Origin: a bacterium
Lineage (GTDB): Bacteria > Bacillota_I > Bacilli_A > RF39 > UBA660
Length of the DNA stretch: 51,509 nucleotides
Assembly: GCA_029218465.1 (NCBI GenBank)
Contig: JAQXRJ010000085.1
Location: 1-51,509 of the forward strand
Direction: 5' to 3'
Below are positions 1 to 8,269 of this stretch, in pieces (positions within the stretch are counted from its first letter, which is position 1; each line of letters opens with the position of its first letter). Position numbers and translations under genes: made by a program. The notes below the pieces were generated by a model. The model saw only the letters and a list, made by a program, of their open reading frames with translations, had not been told where the DNA came from and made no database searches.

Positions 1-444
<444 letters not shown>

Positions 445-449
445 CTATC

Positions 450-1058
450 TTAATTTAATTTATTTACTCTAACTTTAGAAGGACGTATTACACGACCTTT
501 TAAGGTATAACCTTTATTAAATACTTCTGTTATTATATCATCATCTTTATTGTCATCTTGTGAAATCATTACTGCTTCATGTAAATCCGGGTTAAATTCA
601 TGATCAAGTGAATCAATTTCTTCAACACCAAATTTTTTTAAAGTATCTATTAGATGACTATAAATCAATTCATAACCTTCAGAATATTTTTCAAACTCAG
701 GATTTTTATCTTTCATATTTAAAGCTCTTTCAAAATTATCAAGTATTGGAAGCATTTCTAAAATTATATCTTTATTGGCAAATTTCATCATATTAGATAC
801 TTCTTCATCTTTTCTTTTTCTATAATTTATAAGTTCTGCCTGAGCTTGTTTAACTTTATTATTTAAATTATCTACAGTATTTTTGAGAATTAATATTTCC
901 TCTTCATCATGCGTTATATCATCAATTTCTTTGCAGCATTCACACGATTCATCACAATTACAGTTTTCATTAGAATTGCATTCGTCACCACAACTATCAC
1001 ATTTGCAATTACATGTTTTTTCTTTTTTTATTTCTTCTTTTTCTTTACACTTTTTCAT
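450..1058 (-). CDS. grpE: GrpE nucleotide exchange factor with a cysteine-rich N-terminal extension
   Basis: 202 residues. The C-terminal two-thirds (from about residue 55) is a normal GrpE: a long coiled coil with QAELINYRKRKDEE, then the DnaK-binding head with LPILDNFERAL and HEAVM. GrpE releases ADP from DnaK and acts as a thermosensor. The first 42 residues are odd: they hold 11 cysteines (positions 4, 16, 18, 20, 23, 27, 33, 35, 39, 41, 42) in CxC, CxxC and CC arrangements mixed with Asp, Glu and Asn. GrpE N-termini are usually just acidic and disordered. The start at 1058 has a good Shine-Dalgarno (AGGTG). The gene sits between hrcA and dnaK. Confidence 0.96.
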   Translation of the reverse strand: MKKCKEKEEIKKEKTCNCKCDSCGDECNSNENCNCDESCECCKEIDDITHDEEEILILKNTVDNLNNKVKQAQAELINYRKRKDEEVSNMMKFANKDIILEMLPILDNFERALNMKDKNPEFEKYSEGYELIYSHLIDTLKKFGVEEIDSLDHEFNPDLHEAVMISQDDNKDDDIITEVFNKGYTLKGRVIRPSKVRVNKLN

Positions 1059-1065
1059 ATGTCAC

Positions 1066-2049
1066 CTATCTTTCTATATTCTTTTTGATAAATTCTAGAA
1101 GTTGAACAACTCTGTCATATTCCATTCTTTTTGGTCCAATAACAGCAAGCGTACCTTCTTCCTTATCAGTTTTATATTTGGTCTTAATAATAGTCATATC
1201 TTCATCTATATTATTTTCTTTTCCAATATAAACTTTTATATTATTATCATTTTCCTCAACAAGCTCTATAAAATCTTTATCATCAAATTTATCAAATATT
1301 TCACTAATTTTGTCGATATCATTAAATTCTGGCTGTTTAAGTATGTTTTTTTTACCAACTATATCTACATTTTTACTTGTAACTTTAGTAAACACATCAT
1401 AAAAAACATTATAAAGTCGCTCATGTTCTTTGACATAATTTCCAATTATAGGCTTTATTTCAAATTCAAGTTTGTTAGACACTTCATCAATTGGAGTACC
1501 TACAATCATATTATTAATAAGTTCTACTGTTTTTTTTATTTCTTCTAAATTTATTTTAGAAACGTTTATATTTCTATGCTCAACAAAACCTTTATCAGTT
1601 ATAACTATTACTATCATATTGTCTATATCTATAGGTACAACTTCAATTTGTTTTAATTTACTTTCATGAGAAAGAGTTCCGAGCTTAACAGATGTATAAT
1701 TCGTCATATCAGATACTATTTCCAAGCTTTTCTTTACACAATCGGTTAATTGCAATTGATTATTCTTAAATATTATTTGAAGCTTTAACATATCTTCTGC
1801 GCTCATCTCTTTTAATTCCATTAAATTATCAACGTAATATCTATATCCTGACTCTGATGGAATCCTCCCTGATGAAGTATGAGTTTTTTCTAAGAGTCCC
1901 ATATCTTCCAAATATGCCATTTCACTTCTTATAGTAGCACTAGAACAATTAAGTCTATCACATATTAAATTAGAACCAACTGGTTTTGCTAATTTAATAT
2001 ACTCTAAAACTATTATTTTTAAAATTTCATTTTGTCTATTGGTAAGCAC
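1066..2049 (-). CDS. hrcA: Heat-inducible transcription repressor HrcA
   Basis: 327 residues from a GTG start at 2049, chosen because AGGAGG lies 7 bases upstream; the longer frame to 2067 would begin before that site. The N-terminal winged helix is visible (LTNRQNEILKIIVLEYI, then SSATIRSEMAYLEDMGLL and TSSGRIPSESGYRYYVD). The C-terminal part is the GAF-like HrcA domain ending in RVVQLLEFI. HrcA binds CIRCE operators and represses the dnaK and groE operons; its activity depends on GroEL. It is the first gene of hrcA-grpE-dnaK, and its own promoter carries one clear and one weaker CIRCE, which implies autoregulation. Confidence 0.97.
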   Translation of the reverse strand: MLTNRQNEILKIIVLEYIKLAKPVGSNLICDRLNCSSATIRSEMAYLEDMGLLEKTHTSSGRIPSESGYRYYVDNLMELKEMSAEDMLKLQIIFKNNQLQLTDCVKKSLEIVSDMTNYTSVKLGTLSHESKLKQIEVVPIDIDNMIVIVITDKGFVEHRNINVSKINLEEIKKTVELINNMIVGTPIDEVSNKLEFEIKPIIGNYVKEHERLYNVFYDVFTKVTSKNVDIVGKKNILKQPEFNDIDKISEIFDKFDDKDFIELVEENDNNIKVYIGKENNIDEDMTIIKTKYKTDKEEGTLAVIGPKRMEYDRVVQLLEFIKKNIER

Positions 2050-2060
2050 TACTTCACCTC

Positions 2061-2087
2061 CTAGCACTCCTTTTTTTTGAATGCTAA
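2061..2087. promoter_or_regulatory. CIRCE operator 1 (HrcA binding site)
   Basis: CTAGCACTC, nine bases, GAATGCTAA. This matches the CIRCE consensus TTAGCACTC-N9-GAGTGCTAA at 16 of 18 arm positions. It lies just downstream of the hrcA -10 box, where bound HrcA would block initiation. Confidence 0.92.
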
Positions 2088-2091
2088 ACTA

Positions 2092-2119
2092 ATTATAACA
2101 CATTTCTAGCACTTGTCAA
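2092..2119 (-). promoter_or_regulatory. hrcA-grpE-dnaK promoter
   Basis: On the minus strand TTGACA (2114-2119), a 16-base spacer, and TATAAT (2092-2097): consensus sigma-A hexamers. The promoter is framed by the two CIRCE-like dyads, the upstream one overlapping the -35 box. Confidence 0.88.
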
Positions 2120-2133
2120 TATAAGAGTGCCAA
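2106..2133. promoter_or_regulatory. Second, imperfect CIRCE-like dyad
   Basis: CTAGCACTT and GAGTGCCAA separated by ten bases instead of nine, overlapping the -35 box. The arms keep the AGCACT/GAGTGC core. A second HrcA site upstream of the first is known for some hrcA operons; the extra spacer base makes this one weaker evidence. Confidence 0.6.
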
Positions 2134-2277
2134 AAAATGTATTCTTTTATCAATATATTAATTTAGTCAATTTTATTTTAAGAGCAGGACAACAGTAAAA
2201 TAAATCTTTTTATATTTTGTGAAACTTTTGAGGAATTTAACATGTTATTTGATATAATTAAATAGAGGTGATTATAA

Positions 2278-3183
2278 TTGGGTAATATTATTTTAAAATG
2301 TAATAACTTAAGCAAATCTTTTGGAAAAAGAAAAATACTAAAAAATGTAACATTTTCAATTAATAAGGGAGATATTTTAGGATTTATTGGACCAAACGGA
2401 AGTGGCAAAACTACAACAATAAAATGTATTTTAGGTTTAAATAAAATTGATTCAGGAAATGTATATATAAATGATTATAATATAGAAAATAATTTTGAAA
2501 AAGCTATAGAAAAAGTTGGATGTATAGTAGAAAATCCAGATTTATATATGTATCTAACTGGAAGACAAAATCTAAAGCTAATTGCTAGCATGTACAATAA
2601 TATAGATAAATCTAGAATAAATGAAGTAATTAATATAGTTGGATTATCATCTAGAATTAACGACAAAGTTTCTAAATATTCTTTAGGAATGAGACAAAGG
2701 CTCGGAATTGCGCAAGCACTGTTACACAATCCAAATTTATTAATTTTTGATGAACCGACTAATGGACTAGATCCTGAAGGAATAAAAGATTTAAGAACTC
2801 TACTTAAGGAGCTTGCAGATAATGGAATGGCTATATTAATATCAAGCCATAATTTATCAGAATTAGAAAGTTTCTGCAACAAAATTTGTATTATAAAAAA
2901 TGGTACAGTCATAGAAACAAATGATGTTACATCAATTAAAAGAGAGAAAAAAAGCTCTATATACGAATTTGAAATTGATGATACATCAAAATTAAAAGAC
3001 ACCCTAGAAAATTTTGACATTATTAATGATAAAATATTTGAAATAACAATTGAAAAAGAAGATATTCCTTTTATAATTAAGGAGTTAGTTAAACGTGAAA
3101 TAAATATATATGGTGTAAATGAGAAAACATTAACTCTCGAAGAAGCATTTTTAAATAAGACTGGAGGTAATAAAATTGATTAA
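2278..3183 (+). CDS. ABC transporter ATP-binding protein (BcrA/NatA type)
   Basis: 301 residues from TTG, with GAGGTG seven bases upstream. Walker A is GPNGSGKT (38-45), the signature is YSLGMRQ (134-140), Walker B is LLIFDEP (154-160), and the switch His is in SSHNLSE (191). A C-terminal 80-residue extension is typical of ABC-2 type exporters such as those for bacitracin or lantibiotic resistance. It overlaps the permease gene at 3176 by 8 bases, so the two are translationally coupled. Substrate cannot be read from sequence; drug, peptide or sodium export are all possible. A possible promoter has TATAAT at 2253-2258 with a poor -35. Confidence 0.93.
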   Translation: MGNIILKCNNLSKSFGKRKILKNVTFSINKGDILGFIGPNGSGKTTTIKCILGLNKIDSGNVYINDYNIENNFEKAIEKVGCIVENPDLYMYLTGRQNLKLIASMYNNIDKSRINEVINIVGLSSRINDKVSKYSLGMRQRLGIAQALLHNPNLLIFDEPTNGLDPEGIKDLRTLLKELADNGMAILISSHNLSELESFCNKICIIKNGTVIETNDVTSIKREKKSSIYEFEIDDTSKLKDTLENFDIINDKIFEITIEKEDIPFIIKELVKREINIYGVNEKTLTLEEAFLNKTGGNKID

Positions 3184-4618
3184 TTTAATAAAAAATGAGT
3201 TATTTAAAATATTTAAAAAGAAAAGTATATATATAATTCTTCTTATAACTCTAGGATTTATTATATTTAATAATGCAATGTATAAAGTAATGGATAACCC
3301 TAATGTTTATGATAACATTTATGTAAACAATATAAAAGAAGAAATAAAAACATTAGATCCAAATGATGACAAACAGTATTACGCTGATTTAACATCCGAA
3401 ATTGAGATACACGATTTAAAACAAGAATATGGCCATAATTCATGGCAAGCATATGTAATAGATGCAGATATTTCGCCCATTATATGTGAAAAAAATATTT
3501 ATAGATATGTTGAAAAAGATTCTACTTCATTAAAAAATACTGAAGAAAAAATAAATAAGTATCTTAATTTATTAAATGATGATAACTGGAAAAATTACGC
3601 AATCGATAAGTTAAATGAATATAAGTTAGAGCTTAATAATCTAAAAAAACAACAATTAGACCAAGAAATATTAAAAGCTCAAGAGGAATTATTAAATAAA
3701 GATATAGAAAAGCTTGAACTTAGAATTAAAAAAAATATAGAGTATAAAGATGATTATATTAACTTGGCTCTTATGTATTATGAACCAAACATAGAAAATT
3801 TTGATAAATATAATAAAAACTTAATTAATGACTTAAAAGATAATTATAATGAGATAGAAGCAAAAAGAGAATATAAAAATCTTGCTGAAGACAATGCAAA
3901 ATATAAATATTCGATTGATAACAAAGTAGAAGTAGATAACTACTCCTCTACTAGATATGGAATAGTTAACTTTATGTCAGAATATTCAATATTTATATTA
4001 ATAATATCGACAGTTATATCAGGAAGTATTGTATCAACTGAATTTGATAAAGGTACTATTAAATTACTATTAGTAAGACCTTTTAAAAGAAATAAAATAT
4101 TATTATCAAAACTTATTACCAGTTTATTAATGATAATCTTCTCTATAATTATAATATTCTTTTTACAACTTGTAGTTGGAGGTATATTTTATGGATATGA
4201 TTCCTTAAAAATTCCTGCTATTATATACAACTTTAATACATCAAACATAGAATATATAAATGTATTTAAATATTCAATACAATCAATAATTGCTTCTCTG
4301 CCTAAATTTATTTTACTTTCAACACTAGGTTTTGCAATTTCAACAATAATTAATAATTCAATTGTCGGAGTAACAATACCAATAATTGGATATTTCGTCG
4401 CAGAAATAATTAATGCTCTTGCAACATATAAAAATATTAAAATATTAAAATATTTTATCACATTAAATTGGGATTTATCAAAATATTTATATGGAGGCAT
4501 AGCTGAGTTTAGTAATTTAACACCTACCTACTCATTTATAGTATGTATAATATATTTAATTATAATAATTATACCAACATTTATTGTATTTAATAAAAAA
4601 AATATTAAGAATATATAA
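3176..4618 (+). CDS. ABC-2 type transporter permease with a large extracytoplasmic loop
   Basis: 480 residues from a TTG start preceded by GGAGG. One membrane segment near residues 18-34, then a long hydrophilic stretch to about residue 262 that is rich in Lys, Glu and Asn and looks coiled-coil in places, then about five membrane segments to the C-terminus. STVISGSIVSTEFDKGTIKLLLVRP is the conserved start of the ABC-2 permease core. It partners with the ATPase immediately upstream. Large external loops of this kind occur in exporters that sense or bind peptides at the surface. A bidirectional terminator follows directly. Confidence 0.9.
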   Translation: MINLIKNELFKIFKKKSIYIILLITLGFIIFNNAMYKVMDNPNVYDNIYVNNIKEEIKTLDPNDDKQYYADLTSEIEIHDLKQEYGHNSWQAYVIDADISPIICEKNIYRYVEKDSTSLKNTEEKINKYLNLLNDDNWKNYAIDKLNEYKLELNNLKKQQLDQEILKAQEELLNKDIEKLELRIKKNIEYKDDYINLALMYYEPNIENFDKYNKNLINDLKDNYNEIEAKREYKNLAEDNAKYKYSIDNKVEVDNYSSTRYGIVNFMSEYSIFILIISTVISGSIVSTEFDKGTIKLLLVRPFKRNKILLSKLITSLLMIIFSIIIIFFLQLVVGGIFYGYDSLKIPAIIYNFNTSNIEYINVFKYSIQSIIASLPKFILLSTLGFAISTIINNSIVGVTIPIIGYFVAEIINALATYKNIKILKYFITLNWDLSKYLYGGIAEFSNLTPTYSFIVCIIYLIIIIIPTFIVFNKKNIKNI

Positions 4619-4623
4619 AATAA

Positions 4624-4644
4624 AAAGAGAGAATTTCTCTCTTT
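4624..4644. terminator. Bidirectional Rho-independent terminator
   Basis: Inverted repeat AAAGAGAGAA / TTCTCTCTTT between the convergent permease and galE genes, with A- and T-rich flanks on both sides, so it can serve both strands. Confidence 0.8.
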
Positions 4645-4664
4645 AATATTATCTATAATGAAAC

Positions 4665-5663
4665 TTATTTATTATTTATTACATATTTATAAGAGTCTCT
4701 ACACATATCATCTATTGTTTTTTGAGCTTTAAATCCAAGTTCAATAGTAGCTTTTTTTGTGTCTGCATAGCACTCTGCAACGTCACCAGGCCTTCTATCA
4801 ACAATCCTATAATTAACTTCTATATTATTAACTTTTGAGAAAGTATTAACAAGTTCCAAAACACTATACCCGTGCCCAGTTCCTAAATTATATATAAATA
4901 TACCTTTATCTTTATTTATTTTTTCTATTGATAACACGTGCCCGATAGCAAGATCAACAACATGAATATAATCTCTTACCCCTGTACCATCAACAGTATC
5001 ATAATCATTACCAAAAATATTTAAGAATGGCAATTCCTTATTAGCAACTTTAACTATATATGGCATTAAATTATTTGGAATACCGTTAGGCTCTTCTCCA
5101 ATAAGTCCAGAAGCATGTGCACCTATTGGATTAAAATACCTTAATATAACAATATTCCATGAATTATCTGATGCATATAAATCTTTCAATATATTTTCAA
5201 TCATTAGCTTAGTTTGTCCATAAGGATTAGTAGCAGCAAGTGAAAAATCTTCTTTCAAAGGTAGTTTTTTAGGTATTCCATAAACAGTAGCAGATGAAGA
5301 AAACACTAAATTCTTACAATCGAATTCTTTCATTACTTCGCATAAATTAATTGTTGATAATAAATTGTTTTCATAATACATTAATGGATTTAATACAGAT
5401 TCTCCTACAGCCTTATATCCAGCAAAGTGAATTACAAAATTAATTTCATTTTCTTTAAAAATTTTTCTAAGCAACTCCTTATCTCTAACATCTCCTAAAT
5501 AGAATTTTACTTTTTTTCCAGTTATTTGTTCTATCTTAGATACAACTTCTTTCTTTGAATTAGATAAATTATCTATTATGACGACTTCATATCCTCGATC
5601 TAATAATTCACAACATGTATGACTTCCAATATATCCAGTGCCTCCTGTAACTAATACTTTCAT
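4665..5663 (-). CDS. galE: UDP-glucose 4-epimerase
   Basis: 332 residues from ATG at 5663; AGGAG lies 8 bases upstream. The Rossmann motif GGTGYIG (7-13), the SSSATVYG segment (123-130) and the catalytic pair Y148xxxK152 (NPYGQTK) are present. GalE interconverts UDP-glucose and UDP-galactose in the cytoplasm, feeding galactose metabolism and surface glycan synthesis. Full length for the family. It stands alone rather than with galK/galT, which favours a role in making UDP-galactose for glycans (inference). The nearby phosphohexomutase and nucleotidyltransferase genes fit that view. Confidence 0.97.
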   Translation of the reverse strand: MKVLVTGGTGYIGSHTCCELLDRGYEVVIIDNLSNSKKEVVSKIEQITGKKVKFYLGDVRDKELLRKIFKENEINFVIHFAGYKAVGESVLNPLMYYENNLLSTINLCEVMKEFDCKNLVFSSSATVYGIPKKLPLKEDFSLAATNPYGQTKLMIENILKDLYASDNSWNIVILRYFNPIGAHASGLIGEEPNGIPNNLMPYIVKVANKELPFLNIFGNDYDTVDGTGVRDYIHVVDLAIGHVLSIEKINKDKGIFIYNLGTGHGYSVLELVNTFSKVNNIEVNYRIVDRRPGDVAECYADTKKATIELGFKAQKTIDDMCRDSYKYVINNK

Positions 5664-5722
5664 ATAATCATCTCCTAACATTATTTTACAAAAAATCAAA
5701 AGAAAAATAAAGCAAATTAACT

Positions 5723-6040
5723 TTATTTTTCAACAGTTTTCTTTATGTTGCTTAAAGATGTAAATATCTTATTTTCTAATATTTTATATAATATATCTGC
5801 ACCAATAAAACTAAATAAACTGCTCCAAATACAACAAATAAAATTTAAATTAGAGAAAGTTAAGGAAAATAGTGTTCCTATTAAAAAAGACACAATTAAA
5901 GAAACAATTACACAATGACTACTGCATTTAATATTTAAATTTTCTTTTATTTTTTGAACTAAATTAGTAATTATTAAACTATTAATGAATCCCATTACTA
6001 ATACATCTTTAATTAAACTAAAATTAATTATATCTAACAC
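5723..6040 (-). CDS. Small membrane protein, holin-like topology, function unknown
   Basis: 105 residues with about three hydrophobic segments (roughly 8-25, 43-62, 68-86) and a basic C-terminal tail. The layout resembles small holin-type proteins, but no phage genes surround it and no family was recognised. The start is unclear. A GTG at 6040 overlaps the GAGG that would be its ribosome site, and no ATG follows until residue 16. With GAGGTG as Shine-Dalgarno, initiation at ATA or ATT (about 6028) would have normal spacing, a pattern that recurs at gerE and at 14217. Confidence 0.6.
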   Translation of the reverse strand: MLDIINFSLIKDVLVMGFINSLIITNLVQKIKENLNIKCSSHCVIVSLIVSFLIGTLFSLTFSNLNFICCIWSSLFSFIGADILYKILENKIFTSLSNIKKTVEK

Positions 6041-6091
6041 CTCTATATATATTTTATGTTTATTAAATATAATGTATAGGCGTATTCTACA

Positions 6092-6313
6092 TTATTTTAA
6101 TACTTCCAAAAAGGTCCTTATAAGTTCTATCTTTTCTCCTGCCTTACTTATCTTATCTTCCGTTGTTAATTTGTATTCCTTTTTCATTTCCATTTCCATT
6201 TGTTTTATTTTATCAGGATATCTCATTAATTCTTTATACCAGTAAGAATGATATCTAATATAATTATTTAAATTTGGATTAGATCTAATCTTTAATAATA
6301 TATCGGCTCTCAT
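6092..6313 (-). CDS. ylbE: YlbE-like protein
   Basis: 73 residues. MRADILLKIRSNPNLNNYIRYHSYWYKELMRYP matches the conserved N-terminal pattern of the YlbE family, in which MRAD opens and xRxxPxWYRxLxRxP follows. The function of the family is not known. Its ATG overlaps the stop of the ylbD-like gene (TAATG), and ylbD and ylbE are also neighbours in Bacillus, which supports both calls. Cytoplasmic; no membrane segment. Confidence 0.8.
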   Translation of the reverse strand: MRADILLKIRSNPNLNNYIRYHSYWYKELMRYPDKIKQMEMEMKKEYKLTTEDKISKAGEKIELIRTFLEVLK

Positions 6314-6690
6314 TAATCATCAAAATGTTTGTATATTGGCTTTGGTTCATATGACTCTTTTGAACTAACGGTTGCTCCCAATTCTTGAACCATAGAAATT
6401 GTTTTTTGAAGAGAATTAATTCCTTTTTGAACTTTATCCAAATTTATACCTTTTACCGCGGTAACTAATTCTTTTATTGCACCTTCTACACCAACTGTAC
6501 TTGTTGCTGCTTTAGCTGTAGCATTAACAACATTGCTAGTATTATTTAAATAGCTACTCCATACATCGTTATTTTTACCATACAATTCGAACATTTCGTA
6601 AAATTTTTGCCATGTCATGCTATTATTATTTACAAATTTAATTAAAGAAGGATTATCTTTAACAAAAGTTTTAAATGTTTCTTTAGACAT
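6313..6690 (-). CDS. ylbD: YlbD-like putative spore coat protein
   Basis: 125 residues from ATG at 6690; the frame is open three codons further but GGTGAGG lies between. The pattern FKxFVKDNPxLIKxV...MTWQKFYExFxLYGxxxxxW is the start of the YlbD family, described as a putative coat protein in Bacillus. The middle is Ala/Val/Thr rich and the C-terminus is a predicted helical segment. It is adjacent and translationally coupled to the ylbE-like gene as in Bacillus, which points to a spore-associated role in this organism. Confidence 0.78.
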   Translation of the reverse strand: MSKETFKTFVKDNPSLIKFVNNNSMTWQKFYEMFELYGKNNDVWSSYLNNTSNVVNATAKAATSTVGVEGAIKELVTAVKGINLDKVQKGINSLQKTISMVQELGATVSSKESYEPKPIYKHFDD

Positions 6691-6735
6691 ATACCTCACC
6701 TAATTAAGTATATGAAATAATAGATAAATGTTTCC

Positions 6736-7590
6736 TTATTCTTTAATTAAATCATCTAATAAAACAATGGTATATCCTCTTTGTTCAATATAATTTATTA
6801 TATATTTTAACTCTTTTAAAGTTTGACCATTATTTGAAAGCTTTATTATAGAACCTGGCTCTAGTTTGTTCTTAACCAAATTGTATGGATAATTATTAGT
6901 CATTATATTTGGAATTATTGTATGCATCTTTTTATAACAGCAATTATTTAATACTTCAAAGTTTTCACTATCTAAATAGCAATACTTCAATTCTTGATTT
7001 GTATATTTTTTAATTAACCTATTATATTTATTATAATTGTCTTCTTTATATAAATCATCTAATAATTCAACTTTACAGCCCTTTTTTACAATTTTATCCA
7101 ATATATCTATAGAATCATCTATTATATTCTTATTAACAAAAAAAGTTGCATAAATATCTTTTGAATACAGAACATTTAGAATTTCTTCTATATAATTTGT
7201 ATTTTCTACTTTAAATATTAGACTTACATTTTTATTCTTTTCATTTCCTTTTGAAATGTATTTATCATAAGTATTAGAAATAGATATTTCTGGTAAAACA
7301 TCTTGAAATACAAGCAAACTATCGTTAAATGAACCATATTTCTTCATTTCATAATAACTCTTATTTATATCAACCTTTATGCCAACCACACCAGGTATAA
7401 TATTATTATCGTTGATAATTGCATTTACATAATTTAATTCATAATTAGAACTTGTTCTTCTTATCTCTTTCATAATTGGATCATTATTTTTAATTATTAT
7501 ACTTGCTAAATTAGTATAGTAAAAGCTAAAACAAAGCAAATAAGAAACTCCTATAATAGAAAATATTTTTTTGATCACACTAATCACCAT
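6736..7590 (-). CDS. Polysaccharide deacetylase-like protein lacking the catalytic motifs
   Basis: Up to 284 residues. One N-terminal membrane segment (about 8-26) anchors an extracytoplasmic domain. VSLIFKVENTNYIEEILNVLYSKDIYATFFVNKN aligns with the opening of NodB domains (VALTFDDGP...YTPKILDILKKYxVKATFFV), and the closing strand is GSIIKLSNN...LKYIINYIEQRGYTIVLLDDLI. The metal-binding Asp-Asp is replaced by KVEN and no HxxxH motif is visible, so this is probably a non-catalytic relative, like some sporulation YlxY/PdaB relatives. The start may be ATG 7590 or, with GGTGA upstream, GTG 7578. A sigE-like -10 box precedes it. Confidence 0.75.
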   Translation of the reverse strand: MVISVIKKIFSIIGVSYLLCFSFYYTNLASIIIKNNDPIMKEIRRTSSNYELNYVNAIINDNNIIPGVVGIKVDINKSYYEMKKYGSFNDSLLVFQDVLPEISISNTYDKYISKGNEKNKNVSLIFKVENTNYIEEILNVLYSKDIYATFFVNKNIIDDSIDILDKIVKKGCKVELLDDLYKEDNYNKYNRLIKKYTNQELKYCYLDSENFEVLNNCCYKKMHTIIPNIMTNNYPYNLVKNKLEPGSIIKLSNNGQTLKELKYIINYIEQRGYTIVLLDDLIKE

Positions 7591-7593
7591 TAA

Positions 7594-7621
7594 ATTATAT
7601 GTTTATTTATTAATAATATTG
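7594..7621 (-). promoter_or_regulatory. Possible sigE-like promoter of the deacetylase-like gene
   Basis: Minus strand CAATATT (7615-7621), 13 bases, CATATAAT (7594-7601). The boxes resemble the Bacillus sigma-E consensus (KMATATT, CATACAAT) but the spacer is one base short. The same CATATAATT followed by AAT-GGTGA occurs before yqfC. Confidence 0.4.
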
Positions 7622-7669
7622 AGGTAATAAACTTATTTTTTTTGAATAAACTATATTAGGTGATTTTTT

Positions 7670-8269
7670 ATGCGTTTTTTTAATTATAATCCAACTATTA
7701 TGAATTTAGACGATTACTACAATCAAATAGAAAATAATCCTAATATAAATGGAGTCTTTATAAATGTTGAATTAGATAAAAATTTTGATTTACAAGTATT
7801 TTTACCAAATATTTATTCTACTATTCCTTTAGAAGAATTTTTAGATAAATTTAAGACCTCTAAGAAGCAAATAATAATAAATATGATTCTAGCATATACA
7901 TTGCTCACTGATCAAACATCTGAACAAATTGCAAGTTATAATAATGTTTTTGTAAAGAAGATTCTTCAATTAATAAGTAGATATCCAAATAAATTTTATC
8001 TATCATCTATATCTACATCTACATTATATTTCTTAAAATTAAATCCAATTCCTTATCCTATCGGAACAATTATTACTAGATCTGATTTAGGTTTTATAGA
8101 TGTAGACTTTTATGTATTTAGTCAATATTTTATAAATATTGATTTTATAGGAGGATTGCTTTCAAGAGGCAAAACTGTTATGATTTTCCCTAATGATTCT
8201 GAACTTTATAAAGATCTTCCAGATAATATTAAAAATAATGTTGATTATATTATTGAAACAAGTAATTAG
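7670..8269 (+). CDS. Degenerate glycerophosphodiester phosphodiesterase-like protein
   Basis: 199 residues from ATG with AGGTGA upstream. The order of motifs follows a GDPD TIM barrel: an early strand NINGVFINVELDKNFDLQVF where active enzymes have GxxxxExDVxxTkDgxxVvxHD, then IPLEEFLDKF (ipTLeEvL), IIINMIL (in place of the iEiK strand), FYLSSISTSTLYFLK (the S-F helix), and a late TVMIFPND strand. The HRG, Glu-x-Asp and HD catalytic residues are absent, and the barrel is short. It is probably a non-enzymatic relative. It is convergent with holA, overlapping its end by 4 bases. Confidence 0.55.
   Translation: MRFFNYNPTIMNLDDYYNQIENNPNINGVFINVELDKNFDLQVFLPNIYSTIPLEEFLDKFKTSKKQIIINMILAYTLLTDQTSEQIASYNNVFVKKILQLISRYPNKFYLSSISTSTLYFLKLNPIPYPIGTIITRSDLGFIDVDFYVFSQYFINIDFIGGLLSRGKTVMIFPNDSELYKDLPDNIKNNVDYIIETSN

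Noticed and set aside
1102-1548. Plus-strand open frame opposite hrcA
   Set aside because: Low-complexity Ile/Phe/Lys translation of an AT-rich antisense strand; HrcA is certain on the minus strand.
2475-3020. Minus-strand open frame within the ABC ATPase gene
   Set aside because: Shadow of a gene with complete ABC motifs on the other strand.
5723-6040. Prophage remnant based on the holin-like protein
   Set aside because: No lysin, capsid, integrase or att-like repeats nearby; the shape alone is not enough.
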